Program-made: the position numbers and the translations under genes | Source of the DNA: Cylindrobasidium torrendii FP15055 ss-10 | Taxonomy: Eukaryota > Basidiomycota > Agaricomycetes > Agaricales > Physalacriaceae | Direction: 5' to 3' | Length of the DNA stretch: 64,000 nucleotides | Assembly (NCBI GenBank): GCA_000934385.1 | Contig: KN880433.1 | Location: 62,001-126,000 of the forward strand | Notes under the pieces: generated by a model | What the model was told of the DNA's origin: nothing | Databases searched by the model: none | Seen by the model: the letters and a program-made list of their open reading frames with translations, nothing else | In this document: piece by piece, positions 1 to 9,637 of the stretch | Layout of the letters: every line of letters starts with the position of its first letter | Position numbering within the stretch: the stretch's first letter is position 1

Positions 1-1027
1 CGTCTACACTGTGCTTGAAGAGGCTGGCCAGCTGGATCTACTCCGTGACGAACTTTTGCCTGTCGCGACAAAGGAAATCTACTCTGAGGGACGACCTCGT
101 CGAGACATCCAGAAGGATATCAAGAGCAAAGAGCGCGCCATCGAGACACTCGCTACAAGATACGCGTCCAAAGACTTCGACCAAGATAGTGTTCGACAAT
201 GTCTTTACAGCATTGGTGACAACCACGCATTCTTACGCGTCAACCGCGACCCCTGTGAGAAGATGATTGCATACTTGAAAGACTACTTCGATCCAACACA
301 CGCAAAAGACGGAAAACGCAGTCTCGCCATCCGGAGCGGCAAAGGTGGTGCCAGATTGTCGCACGACCACGCTAAGCAGTACGCGTATGTTTTGCAGAGT
401 CTGACTCTGTGGAAGGAGATATTGCATGATATGTTCCATCTATGGTTCCTTGCCGAGCAAGATCTTCTTTCCGACACTGTCCCATACCGTCTACGAGACA
501 CCGGTCAGGGCCTCAACCGCGTCCAGGCGTGCCCCAAGACCTCGCGTATGATGCACACTATCCTGAACAAAGCGCAGAAGAGCGTTCGCAGCTGGGTTGG
601 GTCAAGTGTCATTCATATGGGTGACCACAACGTCCCCAATTCTCTCATGTTCATCGACAAATACACTCAAATCTACCGCATCCTGCTGCCGATTTGCAAC
701 GTCATTGTGCAAATACCCAATATCATGGCCAAACCCGCTTTGCGCTCGTATGTAGAGGATGAATTTGGGTCGGAGGAAAACCTGGTCCTAGAGATTCTAG
801 GGGATTTCTTCAGGCATGGTTTCGATGGTTCGGGTGCCGATAATTTCTTCGACGCCGGGTCTTGCATCGATGGGCGCCTGACAAGTGCATGGCAATGGAC
901 TGCGAAGATTGAGACGAAAAGATACTGGCCTGTGTTCTTGTTGTCCGGTGAGTTGCGGGCCGCTGCTATTGAAGATTATACTCAATCAATGTCCCAAGGC
1001 TTCACTGGCTTTGACGGAGAATGGTAG
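1..1027 (+). CDS. DUF2009 (UPF0662/YPL260W-like) protein, 3' part
   Basis: This is the C-terminal part of a gene that begins before the window. The frame is open from base 2 and ends at TAG 1025-1027, giving about 340 residues with no intron seen. Conserved DUF2009 blocks are visible in order: SIGDNHAFLRVNRDPCEKM, then GKGGARLSHDHAKQYAYVLQ, then YRLRDTGQGLNRVQ, then WVGSSVIHMGDHNVPN followed by MFIDKYTQ. These are the most invariant segments of this eukaryote-wide family, whose yeast member is YPL260W. The molecular function is not established and I do not assign one. No signal peptide or membrane segment is seen in this part, so it is probably soluble. The family identity is firm; the missing N-terminus cannot be judged. 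Confidence 0.85.
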   Translation, partial: VYTVLEEAGQLDLLRDELLPVATKEIYSEGRPRRDIQKDIKSKERAIETLATRYASKDFDQDSVRQCLYSIGDNHAFLRVNRDPCEKMIAYLKDYFDPTHAKDGKRSLAIRSGKGGARLSHDHAKQYAYVLQSLTLWKEILHDMFHLWFLAEQDLLSDTVPYRLRDTGQGLNRVQACPKTSRMMHTILNKAQKSVRSWVGSSVIHMGDHNVPNSLMFIDKYTQIYRILLPICNVIVQIPNIMAKPALRSYVEDEFGSEENLVLEILGDFFRHGFDGSGADNFFDAGSCIDGRLTSAWQWTAKIETKRYWPVFLLSGELRAAAIEDYTQSMSQGFTGFDGEW

Positions 1028-1468
1028 AACAAAAAATGCCGCTATAGAGTTGTAGAAAGAATGTGCTGTAGCCCTTGACACCGTGTTAGGGCAATTATAG
1101 AATCGCACAGACCTTGCATCACCTGGTCAATTGAATGTCGACATTCTCATGCCTACATGTTCATTGTCGACGTGAATGAAGCGCAGGTTTTGGCGACACA
1201 CAGGCTCGAGCAAGTGGGCCCAGTTGTTCCGCAAAAACTTCTGAGCATTATTGGTTCCATCCGCATTCGATTGTGCTCCGGTATTATCCCGACAGGTGAG
1301 AGCTTGGGGTCGTCGGTGGCTACATCCTGGCAGCTCCTGGCAGGTGCTCGCGACCGGATGAATTCCGGATAGAGGCATTTATCCAGGACAACTTAAAAGC
1401 AGAGCCCTCGACTGCGTCGATGAAGAACAAGTTTGCGACCAGCTTCGTATCTCAAGCAGTCTTCAATC
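1028..1468. other. intergenic, 3' region of DUF2009 gene and promoter of GDSL gene
   Basis: No convincing gene is seen. The short open frames on both strands have no family resemblance. This stretch must carry the terminator of the DUF2009 gene and the promoter of the GDSL gene. No clear TATA box is visible. Confidence 0.5.
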
Positions 1469-2693
1469 ATGGCCCAGTCAATTCTCGCCCTGCTGCCGTT
1501 CGTTACATATGTCATGGCACAAAATACCTGGTTCAGTTTGTACGTTTGTACGCACTGTATCTCGGCTTGCACCACACTAATGCATTCATAGCGGTGACTC
1601 GTACACACAAACCGGGTTTAACATGACTATTGGACCTCTGCCCTCGTCAGGCAACCCACTCGGGAACCCGACGTATCCTGGATGGACAGCTACTGGTGGA
1701 GAGAACTGGGTAGACTATGAGACCACGACATACAACACCAGCGAGGTGCTCACATACAACTTCGCATACGGAGGCGCAACCATCGACGCGGATTTGGTGA
1801 CACCATACACCCCGGAGGTGTTCTCCCTCACGGACCAGGTCGACTCTTTCTTTTTGGAGAATCTGGAGGCAGGGGTCATTCCTACTTTCGACAACGCAAC
1901 AACGTTGTTCTCAGTATGGATTGGGATCAACGATATAGGTAACAGCTTCTATCTGAGCGGTGACCGCGATGAGTGAGGTTCTTCACGAATTCTCCCTGTA
2001 TAAAAGCTGATGCCTCCCAGGTTCTCCGACGTCCTCCTCGACGCATACTTTGCCTTGGTCGACAAACTCGTGAGTTATTTTTTTTTGGCATGACTTGGAT
2101 TCTTGAACCCCGCTTACAATCTTTGTAGTAGTGAGTTGGCCTCCATGCTTATCCTGAATTCCTTTGACGGGTGCAGCGCTGTCGGAGCGCGCAATTTCCT
2201 GTTCGCCAATGTTCCCCCTGTGCAACGCTCCCCTGCAGTAAGCGAACCCCTTTGCATCCCAGTGCATAGGGACTCACGTCGCGGCGACAGATGCTTCTGC
2301 AAAATGAAGACTCTCGGGCGCTCGAAGAATCTGTTATTACAGGGTACAACGCCAAGCTCGTCGAGCGCGCCGACGCGCTAGCTGCTGCCCACAGTGACGT
2401 TCAGACATTTATCTGGGATTCCTACTCAACCTTTAACAAAATCCTGGACGATCCCACAACGTATGGATTCACGAACATCACAGGCTATGGCGACGGAGAG
2501 GGTTTCTTCTGGGGGTGAGCATGATTTAGTATATTTTGTTGCCGCTGTGCTGATACTAAACCAGCAACGACTATCATCCATCGAGTGAGCGTCCATGGAC
2601 CACCATACGCTGATCTGAACTAACCCCCACATAGGCTATGCCCACAAATTCTTCGGCGAGGACGTTGGGACTGTTCTTGGAGGATTCATCTAA
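1469..2693 (+). CDS. secreted GDSL-family esterase (CE16-like carbohydrate acetylesterase)
   Basis: A spliced gene of about 330 residues. The ATG at 1469 opens a hydrophobic signal peptide (MAQSILALLPFVTYVMAQ). After the first intron (1540-1591) the GDS catalytic block appears as GDSYTQTGFN with the nucleophile Ser. NFAYGGATID follows, then the block III motif WIGINDIGN, then GARNFLFANVPPVQRSP, and finally the catalytic Asp-His pair in NDYHPSSYAHKFFGED. This order is that of fungal CE16 GDSL esterases, which remove acetyl groups from hemicellulose oligosaccharides outside the cell. Substrate specificity is inferred. About six introns are needed. Joining the exon ending at 2069 to the one starting at 2177 requires a 2-nt exon at 2129-2130 (see findings). 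The last two exons begin near 2564 and 2636. Confidence 0.85.
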
Positions 2694-3176
2694 CTGGGCC
2701 ACTGTCCTTCGTGTGTTGTAGTCTATATACCAGGTTGAATACTGTATCTTATAGGTTCACGTACTTGGTATGCACTGTAGCCTGGTTATATAACGCACGG
2801 CCTTATGAATGTGCACAGCCTCACAAATTCGACAATGAATGAATGAATTGGACGCGTGCTCGCATGCCGCGATCAACGGGGAGATAATAACGTTGATTTT
2901 ATGACTTCAATCTCGCATATTCGACTTATAGCTCGGATTTCGCCTCGATGGTTCATGCTACGACAACATAGTAGTCGCTGTTGCGGCCGTGTATGCCCCA
3001 GTTGTTGTGCCTACCCTGTAATAGGTTGGCTCAAGCTGCGATGGCAGTGCCGTAAAGGCTATCCTCCGGCGTATTAGCCCACAAGACCAATGATACCCGG
3101 GAACTGCGCTCTTGATCTCTGACCACCATCACCAAGCATTTATTGCCCTACCTTTCCTAAACTTCACAATACCACG
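2694..3176. other. intergenic, nothing recognisable
   Basis: This lies downstream of the GDSL gene and is the presumed promoter of the metacaspase. The short open frame at 2856-3077 has no family resemblance. No RNA gene or repeat is seen. Confidence 0.5.
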
Positions 3177-5285
3177 ATGTATCATAGTTCTCAGCCAACT
3201 GCCAACCACGGGCGCGCTGGACACCATCATCCGTCCATCCAAATGCCCACCCCAATGTATGTCAAAAATCCCCCGCCAGTCACGGTATTCTGAACTTCTC
3301 ATAGGGTTGCTTCGTCGTCGGTGTTCGTGCATATTGATACTACGACTACCAGTGACTGACGAGACTGCTATCAGTCCTTCAGATGCCTGGAGCACAACAC
3401 CGTTTCCAGGATCCGCCTACTCGTACACCACGTCGAATGCTGGCTCGTTGTAAGTCTCTCTATTCCCTCTAGTGACTGATTAATCATAATTTTACTAGGC
3501 AAGTCCCTGAGTAAGATGCATGCATCCCAGGCTGAGTTACATTTACTCATGTACTTTTGTAGCATTGGTCCGCGTTCTGCTAGCGCTCAAGGACATTCTC
3601 ATCACCAGCACCATTCTCATCATCACCGACACCAGCGTGTCCATTCGTCTGGCGCCTTGCCTCTCAAGATACCTGCCTCTGTTGTCGACCGGCTCCCTCG
3701 ACAGGTGTCCGACTTTCTCCATTCTGTACCTCAGGTAGTAAGCGCTGCGCCGAGCTCACGTCCGGCCTCATCGCACTCTCGTCCTCCTGCGAGTACTACA
3801 CATCACCTCAATAAACCCGCTGTCCCAAACAACGGTCAGCATTCGGGTCACGGCATTCCCACTAAACCGGGCTCTGGTCCTGGTACATTCCAGTACTCAA
3901 AGTGTACAGGCCGCAAGAGGGCGTTATGTGTGCGTTGCATCTCTTCCACCGTCGCCCTTTGGACTCACCATCGAACGCAGATTGGAATCAACTATCTTGG
4001 TATGAACGAAGCACTGCGTGGATGTATCAACGACGCGCGCCATGTACGGGAATTCTTGATTAGTGGGCTGGTCTCCATACTATATGCTTGATGTACTGAC
4101 GCGCGACAGAGCGCTGGGGTTACAAACCCGAGGACATTGTCATTTTGACGGACGACAATCCGAACCCGCGCTCGATGCCGACCCGCGCTAATATCTTGGA
4201 TGCCATGCGATGGTTGGTGAGGAACGCGCAGCCCAACGACTCCTTAGTCTTTCACTGTGGGTTTCGTCCATCTGTCCAAACTCGAATTGCAGCTTAAACC
4301 TGTAGATTCCGGACACGGTGGACAAGTCAAGGATAAAGATGGGGATGAGGTCGATGGACTCGACGAAGGTGCGCTACTTTGCTTGACTCGCAGCCAGTTT
4401 GATGCTCAAATCCAACCAGTCATTTATCCAGTAGACTTCAAGACAAGTCGCTATATTGTGGATGACGTTTGTACCCAAGGCTCGAGAGAGCGCAAAATCT
4501 CTGACTGTGTGGCAGGAGATGCACCGTATTATGGTCAAGCCACTCCCGCGCGGATGCAGATTAACTGTGAGTTAGTGGATATGCAGAGTTTCCCTTGAAA
4601 TTTATGAATTACAACAGGCTCTCTTTGATGTACGAGTATTGCTTTCCAATGATGTACTTGCTGCTAATCGATTTTCAGTGTTGCAACTCTGGAACAGCAT
4701 TAGGTATGCTATCCCCCGGCTCTTTGCTCTAAATCCACCCACTAACAACGCAATCCAGATCTGCCCTACATCTATGGCTCGGACGGTCGTCTGAAGGGTC
4801 GACATGTGAGCCAGAAAGCGTATGCACAGAAGGGGACATCGGCGGACGTGGTAAGGCTTTACTTTCACGGCACAAAAGGTGTGGTTTTCTTACTTGCCTT
4901 CCCAGATAACCTGGTCGGGTAGTAAGGACGACCAGACTAGCGCTGACACCTTTGCTGGCGGTCTCCCCGTCGGCGCGATGAGCTTTGTTAGTCGCTATGT
5001 CGGGATGCGATACCGCACTGACCCCTTTTGCAGGCCTTCATCACATCTTTGAGGAGCCAACCGAAGCAGTCGTATCAGGAGCTATTGAACTCCGTCAGGT
5101 GAATTCAGGAGCTTATTGTCCGGCTGTGAATAGCTGATCCGCTTGTTTAGGAAAATTTTGTATCCGAAGTATAGCCAAAAGCCGCAATTAGCCAGTTCTC
5201 ATCCAATTGTGAGTTTTCGAAAAGCTCTTCATTCTTCGAGGTTAACATCCTCCCCAAGGACACAAGCTTGCGCTTCATTTTGTAA
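3177..5285 (+). CDS. type I metacaspase with Pro/His/Ser-rich prodomain
   Basis: A caspase-fold (C14) cysteine peptidase of the Arg/Lys-specific metacaspase type, linked in fungi to protein quality control and cell death. The predicted N-terminus is a prodomain rich in His, Pro, Ser and Tyr, including a [14 protein letters not shown] stretch near 3590. The p20 domain follows: [19 protein letters not shown], then [10 protein letters not shown], then the catalytic His in FHYSGHGGQ (split by an intron at about 4258-4306), then VIYPVDF. The catalytic Cys sits in [14 protein letters not shown]. The p10-like part holds [14 protein letters not shown] and [13 protein letters not shown]. It ends DTSLRFIL at TAA 5283-5285. 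At least ten introns are needed, and several exons are tiny (3499-3510, 4618-4629, 4679-4703). The start at 3177 and the 118-nt first intron (3257-3374) are the least certain parts. Confidence 0.85.
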
Positions 5286-5388
5286 TGAATGTAACCTACC
5301 AGTTATTGTATTCATGGACTATCTTGAAGACTTCAACCTCCGGAGCGGCCGCATCAGAGGTTTCAGTCCGATTAAGCTTGTTTTTTGG

Positions 5389-5396
5389 TATATAAG
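5389..5396 (+). promoter_or_regulatory. TATA box of the PL14-like lyase gene
   Basis: TATATAAG lies 69-76 nt before the ATG at 5465. A pyrimidine-rich tract (TCTCC, CACTCTCG) follows it, as is typical of strong fungal promoters. This suggests a highly inducible secreted-enzyme gene. The site is inferred from sequence and position only. Confidence 0.55.
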
Positions 5397-5464
5397 AGAA
5401 CCACCAAGGTCCGAGACTCTGTCTCCTTATCCCCACTAATCGTTTCTCCTTCACTCTCGTTTTC

Positions 5465-6355
5465 ATGCTTTCTCTTCTCACCACCCTGCTTTATTCGGTC
5501 GTTCTCACGGCTGCGCGAGGCCACAGTCATCGCCGAGCAAGAGACATCACTCAGCCTGCAATGTACCCCCACAAGCCACTTTCATCTTACTACGCTTCAC
5601 CGCTCGATGAGAACTCCTTGGCAAGTCTCAACCCCACCATGATTAAGCAAAACCCTGGGATTACTTTTGGCCAATCCCCCGATGGCGAATCAGCATTGGT
5701 CGCAACATATCCGCAGGGCTCGTACACACTCAACCACGGGAATGGGGGTTTCTCATTCTACCTCATCCCAGGCGCAGACATAGTCGACCTCTCGAATGCC
5801 AGAGAAGTGACATTCACCTATTCCGTCTTCTTCGAGGAGGGATTCGACTGGAATCTTGGAGGAAAGCTTCCCGGGCTCTTCGGAGGCGACGCTGTAGACA
5901 GCGCTGCCAGCTGCTCCGGTGGACGCCAGGATGGCAGGAGCAACTGCTTTTCTGTACGTTTGATGTTTCGTTCTGGCGGGGCCGGCGAACTATACGTCTA
6001 TCTTCCTCCTGGGCAGTCGCAAGACTACTGCGGTCAGCCGGGAAATGTATGCAACGCTGCCTATGGAGACTCTCTTGGACGTGGAGCATTCTCCTTCACC
6101 GCTGGTTCATGGAACACCGTCACCATGCGTGTTAGGACAAACACAGTTGGGCAGCAAGACGGTGAAGTCGAACTGTGGGTCGATGGACGCTCAGTCCTGG
6201 AGCAAAAGGGTCTTGTCATGATTACAGCGGACAACCAAAAGACGCTGGGCATGATGATGCAGACGTTCTTCGGAGGTGGCAGCGCAAAATATGCCTCACC
6301 AAAGGACCAAAAGGCTTACTTTTCTGGGATTGCCATTGCAGTCACGGAGGTGTGA
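5465..6355 (+). CDS. secreted polysaccharide lyase family 14-like protein
   Basis: An intron-free gene of 296 residues. A hydrophobic N-terminus (MLSLLTTLLYSVVLTAARG) looks like a signal peptide, followed by a basic HSHRRARD stretch that may be a processing site. The body is a beta-jelly-roll lyase fold. The markers are YPQGSYTLNHGNGGFSFY, then KLPGLFGGD, then a Cys-containing CSGGRQDGRSNCFS, then YVYLPPGQ, and near the end MMMQTFFGGGSAKYASPKDQ with YFSGI. These match the Agaricomycete family annotated as PL14, enzymes cleaving uronic-acid polymers (glucuronan or alginate-like) by beta-elimination. The substrate cannot be told from sequence. The four cysteines of the middle region (CSG, NCF, DYCG, VCN) could form two disulfides. 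A clear TATA box precedes the gene. Confidence 0.8.
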   Translation: MLSLLTTLLYSVVLTAARGHSHRRARDITQPAMYPHKPLSSYYASPLDENSLASLNPTMIKQNPGITFGQSPDGESALVATYPQGSYTLNHGNGGFSFYLIPGADIVDLSNAREVTFTYSVFFEEGFDWNLGGKLPGLFGGDAVDSAASCSGGRQDGRSNCFSVRLMFRSGGAGELYVYLPPGQSQDYCGQPGNVCNAAYGDSLGRGAFSFTAGSWNTVTMRVRTNTVGQQDGEVELWVDGRSVLEQKGLVMITADNQKTLGMMMQTFFGGGSAKYASPKDQKAYFSGIAIAVTEV

Positions 6356-6828
6356 TGATGTTGCGACCTCGAACTGACATCTTTATCTCTTCGCTTGCCA
6401 TACTGTTAGTTTGCAGCATTTATTGACCCAAACATCTTGCACCCTAAATAGTAATAATATTTTGATTGTTAGGGTTACAGTCAGAACGTTCCACGATCTT
6501 CACGCCTTCACACCAGCCTGTCTTGTCGCCATCAGTGCCATGTTCTAGACTTATACGTCGCGAGCATTTGATACGATTCCCGCCTTTTCTCGCGCTGTAG
6601 GACAGTGTTCTGTGGCCTTTGATGTTCACAATGTACCTTCTAACAGCAATCAGCTCTGTTAGAAGACTTGCTGTTAGACTTGCTGTTTGATACTAAAGCC
6701 GTTCAAACTACTTAAAGGCTTCACGAAGCCGGCCCTATAAATAACGCGCAATACCCAGGAACGTTTTCATTTCAACTTCTTTCAACAGCCATACCATCAC
6801 CTTCAACTCGTTTGCTGTCCTTCGCTCG
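6356..6828. other. intergenic region between lyase and unknown gene
   Basis: No gene is seen. Short repeats of GTTAGAAGACTTGCTGTTAGACTTGCTG type occur near 6656-6690. The promoter of the next gene lies at the right end, with a TATA box at 6736. Confidence 0.5.
6736..6743 (+). promoter_or_regulatory. TATA box of the unknown gene at 6829
   Basis: TATAAATA lies 86-93 nt before the ATG at 6829, a usual fungal spacing. CA-rich and CT-rich sequence between it and the ATG could hold the transcription start. Inferred from motif and position. Confidence 0.5.
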
Positions 6829-7838
6829 ATGGCTTCCAGCGGACAGAACAAAATCCGATTTGCACCTCTGCCTGTGCGGCAACCCGACAACGATGACGGC
6901 GAAGAGCTCGATGCGCCCGTCCCCCGCATCAAGGTCTCACGGTCCAGCTCACCTCCGCCTGCACCCAGCCAGTCTGGATACGACACACCGCCGGCATCGA
7001 TGTACACTCTCAGTCCCTGCCAAAGCGTCGATTCGATAGCACAGGAGCCCGACGCACCGGGATGGCGCCGTCTGTTCAAACGCAAGAACCGTTCCGCTGT
7101 ATGTCCCGGCACAGCGCCCTACTATTCCGCCTCGTTCGCTCACCACGGCCATTCCAGCAAAACTTGACTCGCATCAGCTCATTACTGAGTAATCTTTCCA
7201 CGGAATCCCTTTTTCGCACGCAGAGCGTGACGTCTCTCAAATCTGCTGCCCGCCGGACACAACCTTTGCCCAGGCAGCCGCCATCCGACCACGGTGGACT
7301 ACTTTCCACGATATATACCCCCAAGCCAATTGGCAAAAAACAAATGCTCAACGGACACTGGTACGGAGCGCGGAAGAAAGATATCTTTTCGACCGTCCCA
7401 GACGCGGAGCCAGAGTTCGTCGAATGGGGCTATGGCGGTATGGGCGCGGTGAAAAGCCAGGCAGAACTTGGTGGCAGGGTATGGGGAAAACTACAGAGCG
7501 ATGGCGCAGATATGTATGGGGAAGAGGGCAGCGGTATGGCTTGGATTCGTCAACGACGCGCTGAGCGCGAACGGGCAGCGAAGGAGAAGCTAGAGGCAGC
7601 CAGCAAGCTAGAGGAGGTCAACAGCAAGCCAGAGGAGGAGCACGACCACGAGACTCGTGCGGTTACAGTGCCTGCACCTCGAGCAATAGAACAGGAAGAC
7701 GAAGACGGGGCAGGTGTGGCCAGCGCCGACGAAGATCAGGAGCCGGACGCAGACAATGCCCACATAGGTGTATTTCGCAGGACTAGTCGAAGTGCTGGTG
7801 TAGAGAAAGTCGCCCGCCATCACCATCATGTTACCTGA
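6829..7838 (+). CDS. conserved-looking basidiomycete protein of unknown function
   Basis: Two exons joined by an intron at 7099-7223 (GTATGT donor, CAG acceptor, phase 0) give a 294-residue protein. The N-terminal 90 residues are low-complexity and rich in Pro and Ser (APVPRIKVSRSSSPPPAPSQSGYDTP). The middle carries an ordered, aromatic-rich block: GHWYGARKKDIFSTVPDAEP, then FVEWGYGGMGAVKS, then GSGMAWIRQRRAER. An acidic, Glu-rich, probably helical tail ends in HHHH. I recognise no named domain. The block around WYGARKKDIF and WGYGGMG looks like a conserved core, and the rest looks disordered. No signal peptide or membrane segment is present. A nuclear or cytosolic regulatory role would be a guess and is not claimed. 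Confidence 0.7.
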
Positions 7839-8328
7839 ATTCCCCACAACCACCGGCGAATTGCCTGCTGCTTATACTTATAATGCATCGTACCTTCCTA
7901 CTTAGTAGTCTAGTAATATGAATAATACACCTCAACGAGGCTATGCCAAGCATCGCGAACGCAAAGGCTATTTCATGAGCAGTGAATTGTTACATTCGGA
8001 GTAGTATGTACACGAGAGTTCATAGCTAAACAAGAAACCAGTTGAACCGGTATATAAGTAGGGCAAGTAAATATGCCAACAAGTGATACATTGAGCAGCA
8101 AGCAATAACGAAACGATTCTTGAATGGGCGTCCGTGTGTGGCACAAGCAAAACGATAGCTGTCTCAAAAATAAAAAAAGGATAAGATATCGGGTGGGAAC
8201 GAAATTTTTGGGTGACGAGGGCTGGAGGCGAGTGTGGAGGAGTTGGGTCGGGGTGATGAGGGGGGTGGGGAGGAAAATTGGGCCAGGCAGATCAGCGACT
8301 TCACATTGGGCATCCATGAGCGAAGGGC
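7839..8328. other. intergenic region between convergent genes
   Basis: This holds the 3' regions of the unknown gene (+) and the DUF6699 gene (-). A G-rich stretch (GAGGGGGGTGGGGAGG) lies near 8257-8273. No gene is recognised. Confidence 0.5.
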
Positions 8329-9064
8329 TCATGTGCTCGGCCTAAACAATGCTTCAAAGCATCCTGGCTCTGATTGCATGGGGCGGAGTCCTATAAAATA
8401 GATCGAATGTCCGAGGACGTCTGAGCGAATAAGACCATGTCGTCTTGCAGGGCTATCATGCGCGGTTCGAGCGTTGAATGTTGACACGGTTATTCGTTGA
8501 AGTTCGTCCGGCATCGCATTCATTTCTGTGCTGGGAAGGTGGGCTGAAAAATACGCGCAAATCGTGAACGCAATATCCTGTAAGGTCACCGCCTGACGGC
8601 CTGCGCCTGCGGTAACAACGAGAGAAAGTGGCAGGCCATGAATCCGTAAGTGTATAGAATAGACCCCAGGGCTTGTCACGGTCTCCTGAAGAAACGGAGT
8701 GTATCGTTGGATGTCGTCGCTCGAAGTCGCTCGAAATACGAAGCTGGGTCGCGTGTAATCAAGACGGGGGTGAAGCGTTAATGTCGAGGGAAGCGATGGT
8801 GCGAGGGTAGATGTCGAATTCCCTTGGAGCACCCGCGTTGTTAATGAATGGTTTCAGAGGAGCATGCAACTCACAGGTGTTGGTGGTGCTGACAGAGAGG
8901 ACAGTGTAGGTCGAGGACCTGCTACCCGGGCCCTGCAACTCTGCATCCTTGCTGTTGGCTAGTATCAAAGCAACAATGATCAACTCTAGTGCACTGCTCA
9001 CGACACTGAACTTACCACTATACCCATCGGGCTGCGTCCACAGACCTATGGTGCAAGGGGTCAA
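8329..9064 (-). CDS. DUF6699-domain protein
   Basis: A minus-strand gene of three exons. The proposed start is MTPCTIGLWTQPDGYS at 9064. One short intron follows, then GPGSRSSTYTVLSVSTTNT, then a second intron with donor GTGAGT near 8876. The main exon begins NSTSTLAPSLPSTLTLHP. It carries the DUF6699 layout: LHPRLDY at its start, an extended mid-section, then a DLLxxI-like segment (VTLQDIAFTICAYFS) and a late GLIRSDVLGHSIYFIGLRP. DUF6699 is a fungal family expanded in Agaricomycetes with no known function. No membrane segment or signal peptide is present. The main exon is well supported; the first exon and the ATG are less certain. Confidence 0.6.
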
Positions 9065-9112
9065 TGCGGCTGTAACACAGCGGCGTTGCTCTTACTTTGG
9101 AAAGAGTTGTTG

Positions 9113-9139
9113 GGCGTCGGTCCCGCATAGACCGACGCC
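9113..9139. repeat. perfect 10-bp inverted repeat with 7-nt loop
   Basis: Arms GGCGTCGGTC (9113-9122) and GACCGACGCC (9130-9139) flank CCGCATA. It lies 49 bp upstream of the DUF6699 start codon, so it could be a dimeric factor site or a hairpin in the leader. Seen directly; the role is inferred. Confidence 0.7.
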
Positions 9140-9251
9140 GGCTTCGGACTCTGGCGGTCGGAACACCCTCTAGAGGATATCGAGGCTCCGGACTTATTAC
9201 TCCCTTTGGGAAAGTACGGGGCGTCGGCGCACCAGGACATAATTCAAAATT

Positions 9252-9279
9252 CGGACGTCGGACGGCGGACGGCGGACGG
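9252..9279. repeat. four tandem copies of a 7-bp unit CGGACGG
   Basis: Units lie at 9252-9258 (last base T), 9259-9265, 9266-9272 and 9273-9279. Binding sites of Gal4-type zinc-cluster factors often contain CGG triplets, so these could be regulatory. A simple slippage repeat is equally likely. Confidence 0.75.
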
Positions 9280-9637
9280 GATGGAGAGGACGGGAATTAC
9301 CCAAAGTGTCCTACCGCCTCCACTTTTATAAGATGCCCGCCCAACTACAGCTAGCCAATCAAAGGGTGCTTTGAGTCAGAAATTGGGCATTTGGCCGAAC
9401 CGACGCGGTCCCATCAAGAACGTGATCCCGAAGCGCCCGCTAAGCCGCCCGAATTGCACCATATCAGGCAATAACCTCGGGTGCCTAATCGGGCGCCCTG
9501 ATCATGAGGTGTCGGCAAATACAAATATGGGAATTCCCGAACCCGTCGCCGAGCCGGGCGCTTGTTGGACGCATCTCTACACATGGTGGACACAAAATAG
9601 GAAGGGGTTCTCTTCTTTTCACGATAGCCAATACATA

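Larger units (their letters stand above)
9065..9637. other. intergenic, unusually GC-rich with short repeats
   Basis: This lies between the 5' end of the DUF6699 gene and the 3' end of importin-13. The left half has repeated GTCGG/CGGAC words, a perfect inverted repeat and a 7-bp tandem array, listed separately. The open frame at 9371-9646 has no family resemblance and looks spurious. The base composition differs from the flanking genes, so a decayed repeat is possible. Confidence 0.5.

Noticed and set aside
5465..6355. Horizontal transfer of the intron-free PL14-like gene
   Set aside because: Intron-free genes such as URA5 also occur here, composition is similar, and the family is common in Agaricomycetes.
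7817..7832. HHHH near a C-terminus as an engineered tag
   Set aside because: Only four His followed by V-T, in native context; other His-rich tracts occur in this window.
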